Origin: Prolixibacteraceae bacterium
GTDB lineage: Bacteria > Bacteroidota > Bacteroidia > Bacteroidales > Prolixibacteraceae
Assembly (NCBI GenBank): GCA_009782655.1
Contig: WRIQ01000041.1
Span: 1 to 7,916, forward strand
Reading direction: 5' to 3'
Length of the DNA: 7,916 nt
Shown here: in pieces, positions 1 through 7,075 of the stretch
Layout of the letters: each line of letters starts with the position of its first letter
Position numbering within the stretch: position 1 is the first letter of the stretch
The notes under the pieces: model-generated
Seen by the model: only the letters and a program-made list of their open reading frames with translations
Told to the model about the DNA's origin: nothing
The model's database searches: none
Position numbers and translations under genes: made by a program

Positions 1-2
1 CT

Positions 3-2021
3 AAGGAGGCAGGCTACGGTGGTCTTTGCGCCCTGCCATACGGTGAAAATCTGAAACCCAAGTATCTTACTGAGGCCTGGTTCGATATGTACCGAACATG
101 TCTGGAAAAGGCACGGGAACTTGGAATGACCCTGATTCTTTATGATGAATACGGGTGGCCGAGCGGTACTGCGGGTGGCACTACGCGCAAAGGTGATAAT
201 ATTGCCCGATTCAAACAAAAATACCCTGAGCATACCAGCAAGTATCTCCGTAAAATTGAATACAACACCGGTAAGGGGAGTGTTTTCGAGACAGAATTAC
301 CTCATGGGCAACTGATGGCGGCCGTAGCGATGGATACCCTCACGTATGAACGAATTGACCTCATCAATCATATCGCCGCGGGTACATTGAAATGGCAATC
401 ACCCGGTAGCGGACACTGGAAAGTCATGCTGTTTTCCTGCGTGGACGCCGGTAACACCATTGTAGATTACCTGAGTCCGGAAGCTGTCGGTTTGTACATC
501 AATATGACGCACGACGAGTATTACAAACGACTCAGCGAATATTTCGGAAAAACAATCATAAGTACATTTTACGACGAAATATCGTTGCTTTTCGCGCAAA
601 ACGGCCGCATGTGGACGCCGGAGTTCAATCAAAAGTTTGAATCAAAATATGGATTCAGTCCTGCGCTTTATTATCCTGCATTGTGGTACGACATTGGCGC
701 CGAAACCGCACAGGCGCGAAATTATCTTTATGGATTCCGAACTGATTTATATGCGGAAGGTTATCCCAAATTAACGAGCGACTGGAGCGTTCAACACGGT
801 ATATCAGGCACCGGCCATCAGGACAATGAGGAGACCATGAACTGTGTAGGCATGTCGGGCGATTTGATGAAATGTTTCAAGTATCTCGCCGTTCCGGGAA
901 TCGATAAAATCGGCGGCAATCGGCCGGCGGAGCGATTTTATAAAATCATCAGTTCGGCGGCGCACAATTGGGATCACTCGCTGGTTATGTCGGAGACCTA
1001 TGGGGCGATGGGAAACATCGGGTGGGACGAAATTTACGGAATCGCCATGGATCAATATGTGAAAGGCATCAACCTTTTGATTCCGCACGCCGTTTGGTAC
1101 AATCCCGAAAATGTGGTTTTCAAACCCGAACTCTCGTCGCGAAATCCCTTGTACGCCGATGGGCTGTTTGCCTTCAACAGCTATCTGGCGCGGCTCAATG
1201 CGCTGTTGCAAAACGACGCCAGTTGGACAGGCGATGTGGCGGTTCTCTATCCCATAGAAACCATGCAAAGCGGACACTATTTCGATGGCCCTTTGGGATA
1301 TTATCGGGGCGGCGTGGAAATTCCCGGCCTTGATTATGTTGACGTGGGCGCGATTTTGTCCGACAGCCTCGGTTGTGATTTCATGTATTTGCATCCCGAA
1401 ATTCTGGACGAAAAGTGCACCATAAAGAAAAAATCGCTGTTTCTCAATAACACAGTGCAATACAATGCATTTTCAGTTTTGATAGTTCCCGGATGCACGA
1501 CCATTTCATTGCAAAATCTGGAGAAAATAGAAAAATTTGTGGCCGCAGGGGGAACGGTTATTTTCACCACCCAACTGCCACGGAAAGGAACACGTCGCAC
1601 CGATGACGAAAAAGTGCAGGCGATAATCAGCAGGCTGTTTGCCGTGGGCAGGGAGGTTGGCTCCGCGAAAAATGCTGGTTACAAAAAAGGAAAAGCGATT
1701 TTTGTGAAAAATCCCGACAAAAATAACATGGACGCTGCCCTCATAACTTCGCAGACCGATTTTGGAATCCGTTTCAAAAGCGCTCAGCGGGTTCGCAATT
1801 CCCTGAAAATCCTCAACGGAAAACACATCTGGTTTTTTGCCAATCCCGAAGCGATGTCAAAAAATGTAGAGTTTGAACTCAACGGAAAATACAACCTGTC
1901 AGTATGGGATCCGCACAAAGGTTCCATCTCCGGGCTTTTGGAAGTTGGTAATGCAAAAAAACCGACAACGGTAAAATTAACTTTGGAAGGTTGCCATTCG
2001 CTTTTCCTAATCGAAGAGTAA
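3..2021 (+). CDS. GH106-like glycoside hydrolase, short form, 5'-truncated by window edge
   Basis: Probable exo-acting glycoside hydrolase of the GH106 (alpha-L-rhamnosidase) type; sugar specificity is not readable. The frame is open from base 3, so the ATG at 87 is internal: the 28 codons before it (KEAGYGG... to AWFD) align with residues 72 onward of the next gene, which puts about 70 residues outside the window. The 672 visible residues carry the family hallmark YDEYGWPSG at 47-55, a TIM-barrel-like region to about 430, and a Rossmann/GATase-like segment around 490-525 (LIVPG... then AAGGTVIF). Candidate catalytic acids, inferred from conservation between the two paralogues, are Glu192 (YDEI) and Glu331 (SETYG). 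The protein stops at the point matching residue about 702 of its neighbour, so the C-terminal beta-sandwich part is absent; no frameshift explains this. It ends 58 bp before the next gene and may share a transcript. Family call fairly sure, substrate unknown. Confidence 0.78.
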   Translation, partial: KEAGYGGLCALPYGENLKPKYLTEAWFDMYRTCLEKARELGMTLILYDEYGWPSGTAGGTTRKGDNIARFKQKYPEHTSKYLRKIEYNTGKGSVFETELPHGQLMAAVAMDTLTYERIDLINHIAAGTLKWQSPGSGHWKVMLFSCVDAGNTIVDYLSPEAVGLYINMTHDEYYKRLSEYFGKTIISTFYDEISLLFAQNGRMWTPEFNQKFESKYGFSPALYYPALWYDIGAETAQARNYLYGFRTDLYAEGYPKLTSDWSVQHGISGTGHQDNEETMNCVGMSGDLMKCFKYLAVPGIDKIGGNRPAERFYKIISSAAHNWDHSLVMSETYGAMGNIGWDEIYGIAMDQYVKGINLLIPHAVWYNPENVVFKPELSSRNPLYADGLFAFNSYLARLNALLQNDASWTGDVAVLYPIETMQSGHYFDGPLGYYRGGVEIPGLDYVDVGAILSDSLGCDFMYLHPEILDEKCTIKKKSLFLNNTVQYNAFSVLIVPGCTTISLQNLEKIEKFVAAGGTVIFTTQLPRKGTRRTDDEKVQAIISRLFAVGREVGSAKNAGYKKGKAIFVKNPDKNNMDAALITSQTDFGIRFKSAQRVRNSLKILNGKHIWFFANPEAMSKNVEFELNGKYNLSVWDPHKGSISGLLEVGNAKKPTTVKLTLEGCHSLFLIEE

Positions 2022-2039
2022 CAGCCTGAATCGCGATTA

Positions 2040-2047
2040 TAATTTTG
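2040..2047 (+). promoter_or_regulatory. possible Bacteroidetes -7 element (TAATTTTG)
   Basis: An exact TAnnTTTG match lies 32 bases before the ATG of the second GH106-like gene, in the 58-bp gap between the paralogues. No TTG lies 19-21 bases upstream, where the -33 element should be; that position falls in the end of the preceding coding region. It may be a weak internal promoter or a chance match in A/T-rich DNA. Confidence 0.25.
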
Positions 2048-2079
2048 ACAATTTATTTAATAACCCATAATATACGGAA

Positions 2080-5000
2080 ATGAAAAATTATTTGCCCTAT
2101 ATTTTGTTCTTGCTTTCGGTTGCCATCGTGTCGTGCGATACGGAAACAGAAACGTCGAAAGGCAACATCCATAATTTTGATGCCTTGAGCAGCCAGTTTG
2201 CTGCACCCTCCAGAGAGTTCGGAACCGCGCCTTTATACGTGTGGAATACGACAGTCACAAAAGAATTGTTGGATGCGACCATGCGCGATTTGAAAGACAA
2301 AGGCTTTGGCGGCGTTTTCGTTCATCCGCGCCCGGGACTAATCACCGAATATATTTCTGACGAGTGGTTCGAGTTATTCCGCTTTGCCTTGGACAAGGGA
2401 AAAGAATTGGATATGAACGTGTGGATTTACGACGAAAATTCGTACCCCAGCGGTTTCGCGGGTGGCCATGTTCCCGCACAGATGCCGGAGAGTTTCAATC
2501 AGGGGCAGGGCCTCAGGCTGCAACGCTTCGACGTGTTGCCCGACGATGTGTCTCGTTTCTTTCTGATAATGAAAGAGGAAGATGGCAAATTGGTTGACGT
2601 TGCCGATGTGGACGCCGAGAAAGGCAAAACCGGCAAATATTGCCTGTTTGCAAAAACCTATCATGGAAAATCGCCGTGGCATGGCGGCTTCTCCTATGTG
2701 GATCTGCTCTATCAGGGCGTCACCGAAAAATTTATCACAACCACCATGAGCGGTTACGAAAAAGTGGCTGGCGACGAATTTGGCAAGTTTGTGCCTGGAT
2801 GGTTTACCGACGAACCCCACATAAATCCTCCGGGAGGAATCCGCTGGACACCCGATTTGTTCGATATTTTTCAGGAAAAATGGGGCTACGATTTGAAAAG
2901 CAACCTGCTCTCTTTGTTTGGCGAATACGGCGATTGGAAAAAAGTAAGGCACAACTATACGCAAACGCTTCTGCAACTTTTCATTGACAGGTGGGCGAAA
3001 CCGTGTTTCGAATATTGCGAGGAGAATGGCCTGAAATTTACCGGCCATTATTGGGAACACGGGTGGCCCGACATGTCGCATGGAGGCGACAACATGGCCA
3101 TGTATGCTTGGCACCAGACGCCTGCCATCGATATGCTTTTCAACCAGTTTAACGATGTTGCGGCGCAGGCGCAATTTGGCAATGTGAGGTCGGTCAAGGA
3201 GTTGAGTAGCGTGGCCAACCAAATGGGCTACACACGCACGTTGAGCGAAACCTATGGCGGCGGAGGCTGGGAAGAGACCTTCCGCGATTTCAAGCGCTTG
3301 GGCGACTGGGAGTTTGTGCTGGGCGTCAACTTTATGAATCAACATCTCACCCATTTAAGCCTTGCCGGCGCCCGCAAATACGACTATCCTCCTTCTTTCT
3401 CCGAACACTCTCCATGGTGGGGTAATTACAAACCGCTGAATATGCACTACGCCCGTTTGTCAATGGCGTTGTCGGCAGGCGCGCAACAAAACGATATTCT
3501 GATTCTGGAACCCAACACCACCATCTGGCAATATTATGCCTATTCGTTCGGAAGTAATTATGTGTGGGACATCGCTAATGCTTTTCAGTCAATGGTTACC
3601 GCATTGGAAAAAGTTCAAGTCGAATACGATCTCGGCTCAGAGAACATCATCAAGGATCAGGGAAAGATAAGCGGGAAAAAATTTTTCGTTGCAAAGCGCG
3701 GATATTCAAAAGTGGTTATTCCGCCGCTAACCGAAAACGTGGATGCGTCCACCTTCAAACTGCTGAAAGAGTTTGCCACTAAAGGCGGAACTATTTTAAC
3801 TTTTGCCCGCCCCGAATATATGGACGGATCGCTCAACGATGAGGTGAAGGCTTTTTTTGTGAGCGACAAGGTGGTTTTCATAAATGAGTTGACGCCCGAT
3901 GTTATTAAAGAAAATTTCGCACCGAAAGGCTTGCAATTCTCTACGAATTCCGGTGGATACCTGTTGCACCATCGCCGCATGATGGACGACGGGCAGGTTG
4001 TCTTCCTAACCAATTCCAGTCTTGAAGAATATGCCCGTGGAAGCCTATTGGTCGACGGAAAAGATGCTGTGGAACTGAATACCTTCACCGGCGAAATTTA
4101 CGATTATCCCGAAATGCGGCAGGGCGCCCAAATCAACATTTCCTATGAACTTCCGCCTGCAGGGAGCTTATTGCTGTACGTTTTCAACCGCAGGCAAAGC
4201 GGTTTTACATTGCCGGAAGTCGCCGGCTCGTATGTGCCGATGGTGGCCGACGGCGGAATCTCGGCCGCGCCCGTAGCTGAAAATGTGATGGCCATCGACT
4301 ATTGCGATCTACAGCTTGGCAAAGAAACTTTCAAAAACATATATACCTTCGATGCTGCCGACAAACTCTTTAAATATCACGGTTTTGTAAATGGAAACCC
4401 GTGGAATACTTCGGTGCAGTACAAGGATAACATCGTCAGCCGCGACACATTCACCACAGGAGGATGCACCGTGACATATAAATTCACTGTCGATGGCGAT
4501 TTCGAATTACAGGGAATGAAAGCCGTAATTGAAAGGGCGCAGCTCTACGAAGTTTCGCTCAATGGCAAAACCATCACCTCGCAGCCCGGAAAATGGTGGC
4601 TCGACCGCAGCATGGCGGTATTTGCCATCGGAAATGAAGTGCGCAAAGGCGAAAACCTGTTGACACTGAAACTTTTGCCGATGAAAATCCACGCCGAAAT
4701 TGAACCGGTTTATATTTTGGGGAGTTTCACACTGGCTCCCGCATCGGCAGGCTGGACAGTAAAAGCGCCCGGCGATTTTTCCACAGGAAGCTGGAAAGCG
4801 CAGGGCTGGCCTTTCTATCCGGGAACCGTGGCCTATGTCAAAAATTATAATGTTGCCGATGTGAGCGAATTTTACAGGATAAAACTCAATGAGTGGCAGG
4901 GTACTGTTGCCGAAGTGCTTGTCAATGGCAATCCGGCGGGGATCATTTTTGCAGAGCCCTATACACTCGATGTTTCGAAATGGATAAAACAGGGAGCAAA

Positions 5001-5184
5001 TAAAGTGGAATTGAAGATTGTCGGCAGCAACAAAAACCTGCTCGGCCCTTTGCACAGCAACTATGCTCCAGGATTGGTGGGCCCATGGCTTTTTCGCGGG
5101 CCGGCGGTGTGCCCTCCCGGAAACGAATACCGACAACTCGATTATGGCCTGATGGGAGATTTCTTGTTGGAAAAAGGAAATTAA
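2080..5184 (+). CDS. GH106-like glycoside hydrolase, full-length lipoprotein
   Basis: Complete 1034-residue GH106-type glycoside hydrolase, probably removing terminal alpha-L-rhamnose or a related sugar. The start gives a lipoprotein signal: hydrophobic stretch 5-17, then lipobox IVSC with Cys19, followed by DTETE. An acidic run after the cysteine resembles known Bacteroidetes surface-export signals, so an outer-membrane, possibly outward-facing, location is inferred. Order of parts: TIM-barrel-like domain about 35-480 with the hallmark YDENSYPSGFAGG; Rossmann/GATase-like segment about 540-580 (KVVIPP, KGGTIL); beta region to about 702; then two beta-sandwich modules, about 785-885 (YEVSLNGK 823-830) and 885-1030 (VLVNGNPAG 946-954, GPW 1001-1003), like GH2-type sugar-binding folds. 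Candidate catalytic acids are Glu245 (TDEP) and Glu390 (SETYGGGG), 145 residues apart against 139 in the upstream paralogue; Glu326 (WEH) is another active-site candidate. Residue roles are inferred, not proven. Confidence 0.85.
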   Translation: MKNYLPYILFLLSVAIVSCDTETETSKGNIHNFDALSSQFAAPSREFGTAPLYVWNTTVTKELLDATMRDLKDKGFGGVFVHPRPGLITEYISDEWFELFRFALDKGKELDMNVWIYDENSYPSGFAGGHVPAQMPESFNQGQGLRLQRFDVLPDDVSRFFLIMKEEDGKLVDVADVDAEKGKTGKYCLFAKTYHGKSPWHGGFSYVDLLYQGVTEKFITTTMSGYEKVAGDEFGKFVPGWFTDEPHINPPGGIRWTPDLFDIFQEKWGYDLKSNLLSLFGEYGDWKKVRHNYTQTLLQLFIDRWAKPCFEYCEENGLKFTGHYWEHGWPDMSHGGDNMAMYAWHQTPAIDMLFNQFNDVAAQAQFGNVRSVKELSSVANQMGYTRTLSETYGGGGWEETFRDFKRLGDWEFVLGVNFMNQHLTHLSLAGARKYDYPPSFSEHSPWWGNYKPLNMHYARLSMALSAGAQQNDILILEPNTTIWQYYAYSFGSNYVWDIANAFQSMVTALEKVQVEYDLGSENIIKDQGKISGKKFFVAKRGYSKVVIPPLTENVDASTFKLLKEFATKGGTILTFARPEYMDGSLNDEVKAFFVSDKVVFINELTPDVIKENFAPKGLQFSTNSGGYLLHHRRMMDDGQVVFLTNSSLEEYARGSLLVDGKDAVELNTFTGEIYDYPEMRQGAQINISYELPPAGSLLLYVFNRRQSGFTLPEVAGSYVPMVADGGISAAPVAENVMAIDYCDLQLGKETFKNIYTFDAADKLFKYHGFVNGNPWNTSVQYKDNIVSRDTFTTGGCTVTYKFTVDGDFELQGMKAVIERAQLYEVSLNGKTITSQPGKWWLDRSMAVFAIGNEVRKGENLLTLKLLPMKIHAEIEPVYILGSFTLAPASAGWTVKAPGDFSTGSWKAQGWPFYPGTVAYVKNYNVADVSEFYRIKLNEWQGTVAEVLVNGNPAGIIFAEPYTLDVSKWIKQGANKVELKIVGSNKNLLGPLHSNYAPGLVGPWLFRGPAVCPPGNEYRQLDYGLMGDFLLEKGN

Positions 5185-5279
5185 AATATGCAGGAGAGAA
5201 AAGGGGTAAGCGCCTGATTTCTTCCCTGTTTCTGCGAAAATCCGCGTAAGGTCGTAAACCGATGAACATGTGTCAGCAC

Positions 5280-5310
5280 TTGGTAGATATTGTACTTTTT
5301 ACTATATTTG
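5280..5310 (+). promoter_or_regulatory. Bacteroidetes primary-sigma promoter for the GH16 gene
   Basis: TTG at 5280-5282 (the -33 element) is followed by a 20-base spacer and TATATTTG at 5303-5310, an exact match to the -7 consensus TAnnTTTG. Spacing and both boxes fit the published Bacteroides promoter. Transcription should begin a few bases after 5310, giving a leader of about 95 nucleotides before the ATG at 5412. It lies in the 227-bp gap after the GH106-like gene, so GH16 is probably transcribed at least partly on its own. No clear intrinsic terminator was found in 5185-5279. Confidence 0.65.
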
Positions 5311-5411
5311 CATGTGACATTAAGCATTGGAAAACGAACGATTTTGCAGCTTTCGAACTTTGCGAATTTTTATTACAAACGGTCAGGATTTGAAAATCAA
5401 TTTTTTTACTT

Positions 5412-6260
5412 ATGATACGGAAAATATTATCAGTCAGTTTGTTATTGTTTTTTATTTCGGCAATATATTGTTGCGGCGAAAAGCAAAAGTCTGTTGCAGA
5501 GCCCGAAATTTCCATACCTGCCGGTTATGAACTGGTTTGGAATGACGAATTTAACAATGCGCGTACCAGCGAGGGGAAAGCTGTTTTGCCCGACGGAAGC
5601 AAATGGCGATATGAAACCGGCGCACACGGATGGGGTAATAACGAACTTCAGAATTATGTGCAGGGAGTGCTGGGAAATGATACCTGTGCCTTTATCTCCG
5701 GCGGAACTTTGAAAATTGTGGCGCGTAAAGCGGGCGATCAGGTGATATCGGTGCGTATGAATACGAACGAAAGCTGGACTTACGGATATTTCGAAGCACG
5801 CATGAAACTTCCTGTCGGGAAAGGCACTTGGCCGGCATTCTGGATGTTGCCCAAAAATTTTATATCATGGCCCGGCGACGGCGAAATTGATATTATGGAA
5901 CACGTGGGCTACCGGCCAAACTGGATATCGTCGTCAGTGCATTGTAAGGCGTACTACCATTCTATTGGAACACAGAAAACTGGCGAAAAATTTATCGATA
6001 CCGCCGATTCCGATTTTCATGTTTATGCTGTGGAGTGGACTGAAGATTTTGTCCATGGATATGTTGATGGCGAACTTTATTTCCGGTTTCCCAACGATAA
6101 AACCGGAAATAAAGATACATGGCCTTTCAATCAGCCGTTTTACCTGAAGCTGAATTTGGCATGGGGAGGAAACTGGGGCGGTGCGCAGGGCGTCGACGAA
6201 AATTTTCTGCCGGCAACTTTTGAAATCGACTACGTACGCGTATTTCAGAAGAAAAAGTAA
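5412..6260 (+). CDS. GH16 endo-beta-glucanase (laminarinase-like), secreted or lipid-anchored
   Basis: A 282-residue GH16 enzyme, expected to cut beta-1,3- or mixed beta-1,3/1,4-glucan internally with retention of configuration. The catalytic motif GEIDIMEH is complete: Glu158 (nucleophile), Asp160 and Glu163 (acid/base), the ExDxxE form with a beta-bulge found in laminarinases. Other signatures are GWGNNELQNY at 73-82, YGYFEARMKLP before GTWPAFWMLP at 138-147, and LNLAWGGNWGG at 247-257. These fit bacterial laminarinase/lichenase-like members better than agarases or carrageenases, but substrate is inferred. The N-terminus (MIRK, then a hydrophobic run to about residue 19) is a secretion signal ending in Cys20-Cys21; the lipobox is not canonical (Tyr or Cys at -1), so lipid anchoring is likely but unproven. 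The catalytic domain fills the mature protein, with no carbohydrate-binding module. A strong promoter lies 102 bases upstream of the start. Confidence 0.92.
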   Translation: MIRKILSVSLLLFFISAIYCCGEKQKSVAEPEISIPAGYELVWNDEFNNARTSEGKAVLPDGSKWRYETGAHGWGNNELQNYVQGVLGNDTCAFISGGTLKIVARKAGDQVISVRMNTNESWTYGYFEARMKLPVGKGTWPAFWMLPKNFISWPGDGEIDIMEHVGYRPNWISSSVHCKAYYHSIGTQKTGEKFIDTADSDFHVYAVEWTEDFVHGYVDGELYFRFPNDKTGNKDTWPFNQPFYLKLNLAWGGNWGGAQGVDENFLPATFEIDYVRVFQKKK

Positions 6261-6372
6261 ACTCTCGCGGCCGACAAAATATTGAAAAAGAGTGCAGTCG
6301 GAAAGTTGTATGTAAGTCGGGGAAATAACAGCAAACAGCAATTTCGGGAATTGAATATTAAAATGACGGGCA

Positions 6373-6831
6373 ATGGAAAATCAAAAAGTATTCAGGTCGC
6401 GCGTCAGCGTATTGCTACTCGGTTTCATATTGGGAATATTTATTCCGTGTGCGATTCCGTTAATTAAAAACATGATAATCTCTGGTTTGTGTATTATGGG
6501 CGGAACATTAGTGTTCATCATCTTGCTATTTAGCGGAATGCGATATACTATTTCGGAAGATAGATTGTCCCTGAAAATATGGAAAATTCCCTGTGGAAGG
6601 GCGAGAATTTTGGATATAATTTCTATTAAACGTTCATACAACCTGCTTTCGTCCCCCGCTGCTTCTTTAAAGAGATTAAGCATTCATTTCACAACAGGTC
6701 GTATGTTTTGGTTGATTTCACCTGTAAAGGAAAAAGAATTTATTGAAGAGTTGAAAGCCATTAATCCGAATATAGAAATTCATATTCCTGAAAAAGCAGG
6801 AATTTGGCGTGTATGGGATTGGGATATATAA
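6373..6831 (+). CDS. two-helix membrane protein with bacterial PH domain (YyaB/bPH_4-like)
   Basis: A 152-residue protein of unknown function. Two hydrophobic segments, about 12-32 and 34-53, form a membrane hairpin with a very short turn; after this, residues 57-138 match the YyaB-like bacterial PH domain (bPH_4, formerly a DUF). Recognisable parts are YTISEDRLSLKIW, the SSPAAS-x-KRLSI core at 93-103, WLISPVKEKEF, and the closing NPNIEI at 131-136. The family is described as PH-fold and often follows one or two membrane helices; no enzymatic role is known, and binding to membrane or protein partners is only a guess. The start at 6373 gives a charged N-terminus directly before helix 1. It lies 112 bp after the GH16 gene with no recognisable promoter, and its codons are more A/T-rich than those of the hydrolases, so it is unlikely to belong to their pathway. 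Confidence 0.72.
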   Translation: MENQKVFRSRVSVLLLGFILGIFIPCAIPLIKNMIISGLCIMGGTLVFIILLFSGMRYTISEDRLSLKIWKIPCGRARILDIISIKRSYNLLSSPAASLKRLSIHFTTGRMFWLISPVKEKEFIEELKAINPNIEIHIPEKAGIWRVWDWDI

Positions 6832-6835
6832 AAGG

Positions 6836-6966
6836 GCTAACTTGTAACGGGGAGGTAGCGCCAGCGGAGAGGGTGTTCTCGGCTGACAATGTGTGGGTAA
6901 CATCATGGTTTGCTCTCGTCCGCGCCTTTGCGATACCCCGTCAGCGTCAAGCCGCAGGTCGTTAAC
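6836..6966. repeat. GC-rich intergenic element with long imperfect dyad symmetry (attC-like or repeat candidate)
   Basis: Bases 6841-6960 are about 60% G+C, in sharp contrast to the A/T-rich flanks. The segment can fold as one long imperfect hairpin: TAAC (6838-6841) with GTTA (6961-6964); TTG (6842-6844) with CAA (6948-6950); ACGGGG (6847-6852) with CCCCGT (6936-6941); CGC (6859-6861) with GCG (6930-6932). The core stem is 10 bp, 6864-6873 with 6913-6923, with one bulged G at 6918 and one G-T pair. The apical part is about 39 bases. Terminal TAAC/GTTA, bulged bases and a length near 130 recall integron attC sites, but the end boxes do not fit RYYYAAC/GTTRRRY exactly and one arm has a 9-base excess. 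A dispersed palindromic repeat, a structured RNA or a terminator-like element are alternatives. Confidence 0.4.
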
Positions 6967-7043
6967 TGCAAGTGTGAAGACTGTGCTGTAGATAACGAAA
7001 GTGAAAATTGAAAATTAATGACAATGATATTAAAGTATAAACC

Positions 7044-7057
7044 GTTCCGAAAGGAAC
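7044..7057 (+). other. small hairpin with GNRA loop in the ankyrin gene leader
   Basis: GTTCC (7044-7048) and GGAAC (7053-7057) form a perfect 5-bp stem closed by GAAA, a stable GNRA-type tetraloop. It ends 18 bases before the ATG at 7076 and is followed by an A-rich stretch, not a U-run, so it is not a terminator. It may shape translation start of the ankyrin gene. A stem this short can arise by chance. Confidence 0.3.
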
Positions 7058-7075
7058 CCCAAAAGTAAAAAAAAC

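Noticed and set aside
804..1460. 218-codon minus-strand open frame
   Set aside because: Antisense to the first GH106-like gene, no family features; shadow of a real coding region.
87..2021. Starting the first gene at the ATG at 87
   Set aside because: The 28 codons upstream are open and align with the barrel of the neighbouring paralogue, so this is an internal methionine.
2374..3354. 326-codon open frame on the minus strand
   Set aside because: It lies wholly inside the well-supported GH106-like gene, has no recognisable domain and reads like an antisense shadow.
4507..5136. 209-codon minus-strand open frame
   Set aside because: Antisense to the C-terminal part of the second GH106-like gene, with low-complexity Cys/Arg-rich content and no domain.
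5190..5235. Possible terminator after the second GH106-like gene (GCAG...GGG against CCC...CTGC)
   Set aside because: The arms pair only in pieces, with mismatches and no U-run, so it was not called.
6271..6301. CCGAC / GTCGG inverted repeat after GH16
   Set aside because: Five pairs around a 21-base loop with no U-run; a second GTCGG nearby shows how easily it arises by chance.
6282..6467. 61-codon plus-strand open frame overlapping the PH-domain gene
   Set aside because: It overlaps the real start in another frame, has no signal or domain, and only exists because of the short gap after GH16.
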